NCBI GenBank assembly: GCA_035263705.1
Contig: DATFRA010000249.1
Span: 1-14,408 of the forward strand
Reading direction: 5' to 3'
Source: DASZHJ01 sp035263705
GTDB lineage: Bacteria > Pseudomonadota > Alphaproteobacteria > ATCC43930 > CGMCC-115725
DNA length: 14,408 nucleotides
Shown here: piece by piece, positions 14,042 through 14,408 of the stretch
Position numbering within the stretch: position 1 is the stretch's first letter
Layout: the number at the start of each line of letters is the position of its first letter
The notes under the pieces: generated by a model
The model's database searches: none
What the model was told of the DNA's origin: nothing
The model's input: only the letters and a program-made list of their open reading frames with translations
Position numbers and translations under genes: made by a program

Positions 14042-14079
14042 ACGCCGGCTCATCGCGTCCGGCGACCGGCGTTCAGGGG
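14035..14079 (+). promoter_or_regulatory. Perfect 14-bp inverted repeat of the leuA attenuator-like region
   Basis: CCCCTGAACGCCGG (14035-14048) and CCGGCGTTCAGGGG (14066-14079), loop 17 nt. The left arm has two alternative partners: CCGGCG at 14059-14064 could pair with CGCCGG at 14043-14048, and a competing bulged hairpin, 14015-14022 with 14030-14038, uses the CCCC at its start. A ribosome at the leader stop would cover the left arm. No T-run follows, so this may be an antiterminator, a pause or Rho-linked element, or a translational switch. Confidence 0.65.
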
Positions 14080-14131
14080 GTAATGCGACCAAATCCGCTT
14101 CGTTGCACCCTTCATCACAGGAGCCGCGCCT

Positions 14132-14408
14132 ATGAGCGCAACCACCCATCGCAAGCAGTCCGAGCCCAGTACCGACAAGAATCGCGTCATCGTCTTCGAC
14201 ACGACGCTCCGCGACGGCGAGCAATCGCCAGGCGCCTCCATGAACCTCGACGAGAAGATCAAGATCGCGCTCCTTCTGGAGGAGATGGGGATCGACGTCA
14301 TCGAGGCGGGCTTCCCGATCGCCTCGAACGGCGATTTCGAGTCCGTGCGCGAGATCGCGAAGCTCGTGAAGACTTCCAGCGTCTGCGGCCTGTCGCGGGC
14401 GGCCCGCG
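14132..14408 (+). CDS. leuA: 2-isopropylmalate synthase, N-terminal 92 residues, cut by window edge
   Basis: LeuA condenses acetyl-CoA with 2-oxoisovalerate, the first committed step of leucine synthesis. It draws its substrate from the ilvBNC products encoded just upstream. After a short polar N-terminus, the protein reads VIVFDTTLRDGEQSPGASMN at about 18-37. FDTTLRDGEQ is the start of the HMGL-like TIM barrel and includes the metal-binding Asp and catalytic Arg. MGIDVIEAGFPIASNGDFE follows at about 55-73. The ATG at 14132 has AGGAG 8 nt upstream and gives the expected N-terminus. The gene is preceded by a Leu-rich leader ORF and inverted repeat, which implies leucine-dependent expression. 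Homocitrate synthase shares parts of the motif, but the sequence and ilv context favour LeuA. Confidence 0.96.
   Translation, partial: MSATTHRKQSEPSTDKNRVIVFDTTLRDGEQSPGASMNLDEKIKIALLLEEMGIDVIEAGFPIASNGDFESVREIAKLVKTSSVCGLSRAAR

Noticed and set aside
14035..14079. A standard intrinsic terminator before leuA
   Set aside because: The stem is strong, but the bases after it are GTAATGCGACC with no T-run, so I call it a regulatory stem rather than a terminator.
13823..14224. 133-codon minus-strand ORF and overlapping plus-strand ORFs in the ilvC-leuA gap
   Set aside because: They overlap the start of leuA or the leader region, have no recognisable domain, and are Arg/Pro/Ser-rich as expected of chance frames. 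Only the Leu-rich 44-codon frame has contextual support.

Overview
This is a high-G+C chromosomal segment that reads as housekeeping DNA of an alphaproteobacterium, probably close to Rhodospirillales. The reasons are a circularly permuted, two-piece tmRNA gene, an alphaproteobacterial-type SspB, a ThyX thymidylate synthase, the order hflK-hflC-DUF2065-Do protease, and the block miaA-ilvB-ilvN-ilvC-leuA. I see no phage, insertion sequence, CRISPR array, tRNA or rRNA gene. Codon use looks uniform throughout.

Layout. 1-822 (minus): 5' three-fifths or so of a class I fumarase, running off the left edge. 914-1393 (minus): sspB, the ClpXP adaptor for tmRNA-tagged proteins. About 1455-1738 (minus): ssrA, the tmRNA, not visible as an ORF. 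It encodes the tag ANDNQVALAA and lies just upstream of sspB on the same strand. 1860-2798 (plus): thyX. 2800-3930 (minus): an Mrp/ApbC Fe-S carrier, ending 1 nt from thyX. 4100-7992 (plus): hflK, hflC, a DUF2065 membrane protein and a periplasmic DegP/Do protease, forming an envelope quality-control cluster. 7999-8913 (minus): serB, convergent with the protease gene. 9097-10068 (plus): miaA. 10185-13610 (plus): ilvB, ilvN and ilvC for valine/isoleucine synthesis. 14132 to the right edge (plus): leuA, cut off by the window.

The two parts with most to examine are non-coding. The first is the ssrA-sspB pair, where the RNA that writes a degradation tag and the adaptor that reads it are neighbours. 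The second is the 521-nt gap before leuA. It holds a palindromic intergenic repeat, a possible promoter, a CtrA-like box, a 44-codon leader ORF with five consecutive Leu codons, and a perfect 14-bp inverted repeat whose left arm contains the leader's stop codon. This looks like leucine-dependent control by leader-peptide translation. ilvB has its own leader with nested inverted repeats, ilvB and ilvN are separated by a strong hairpin, and the serB start codon lies in a perfect 9-bp hairpin. Several branched-chain and serine synthesis genes therefore seem to carry RNA-level controls. All structures were found by eye; no folding or database search was run.
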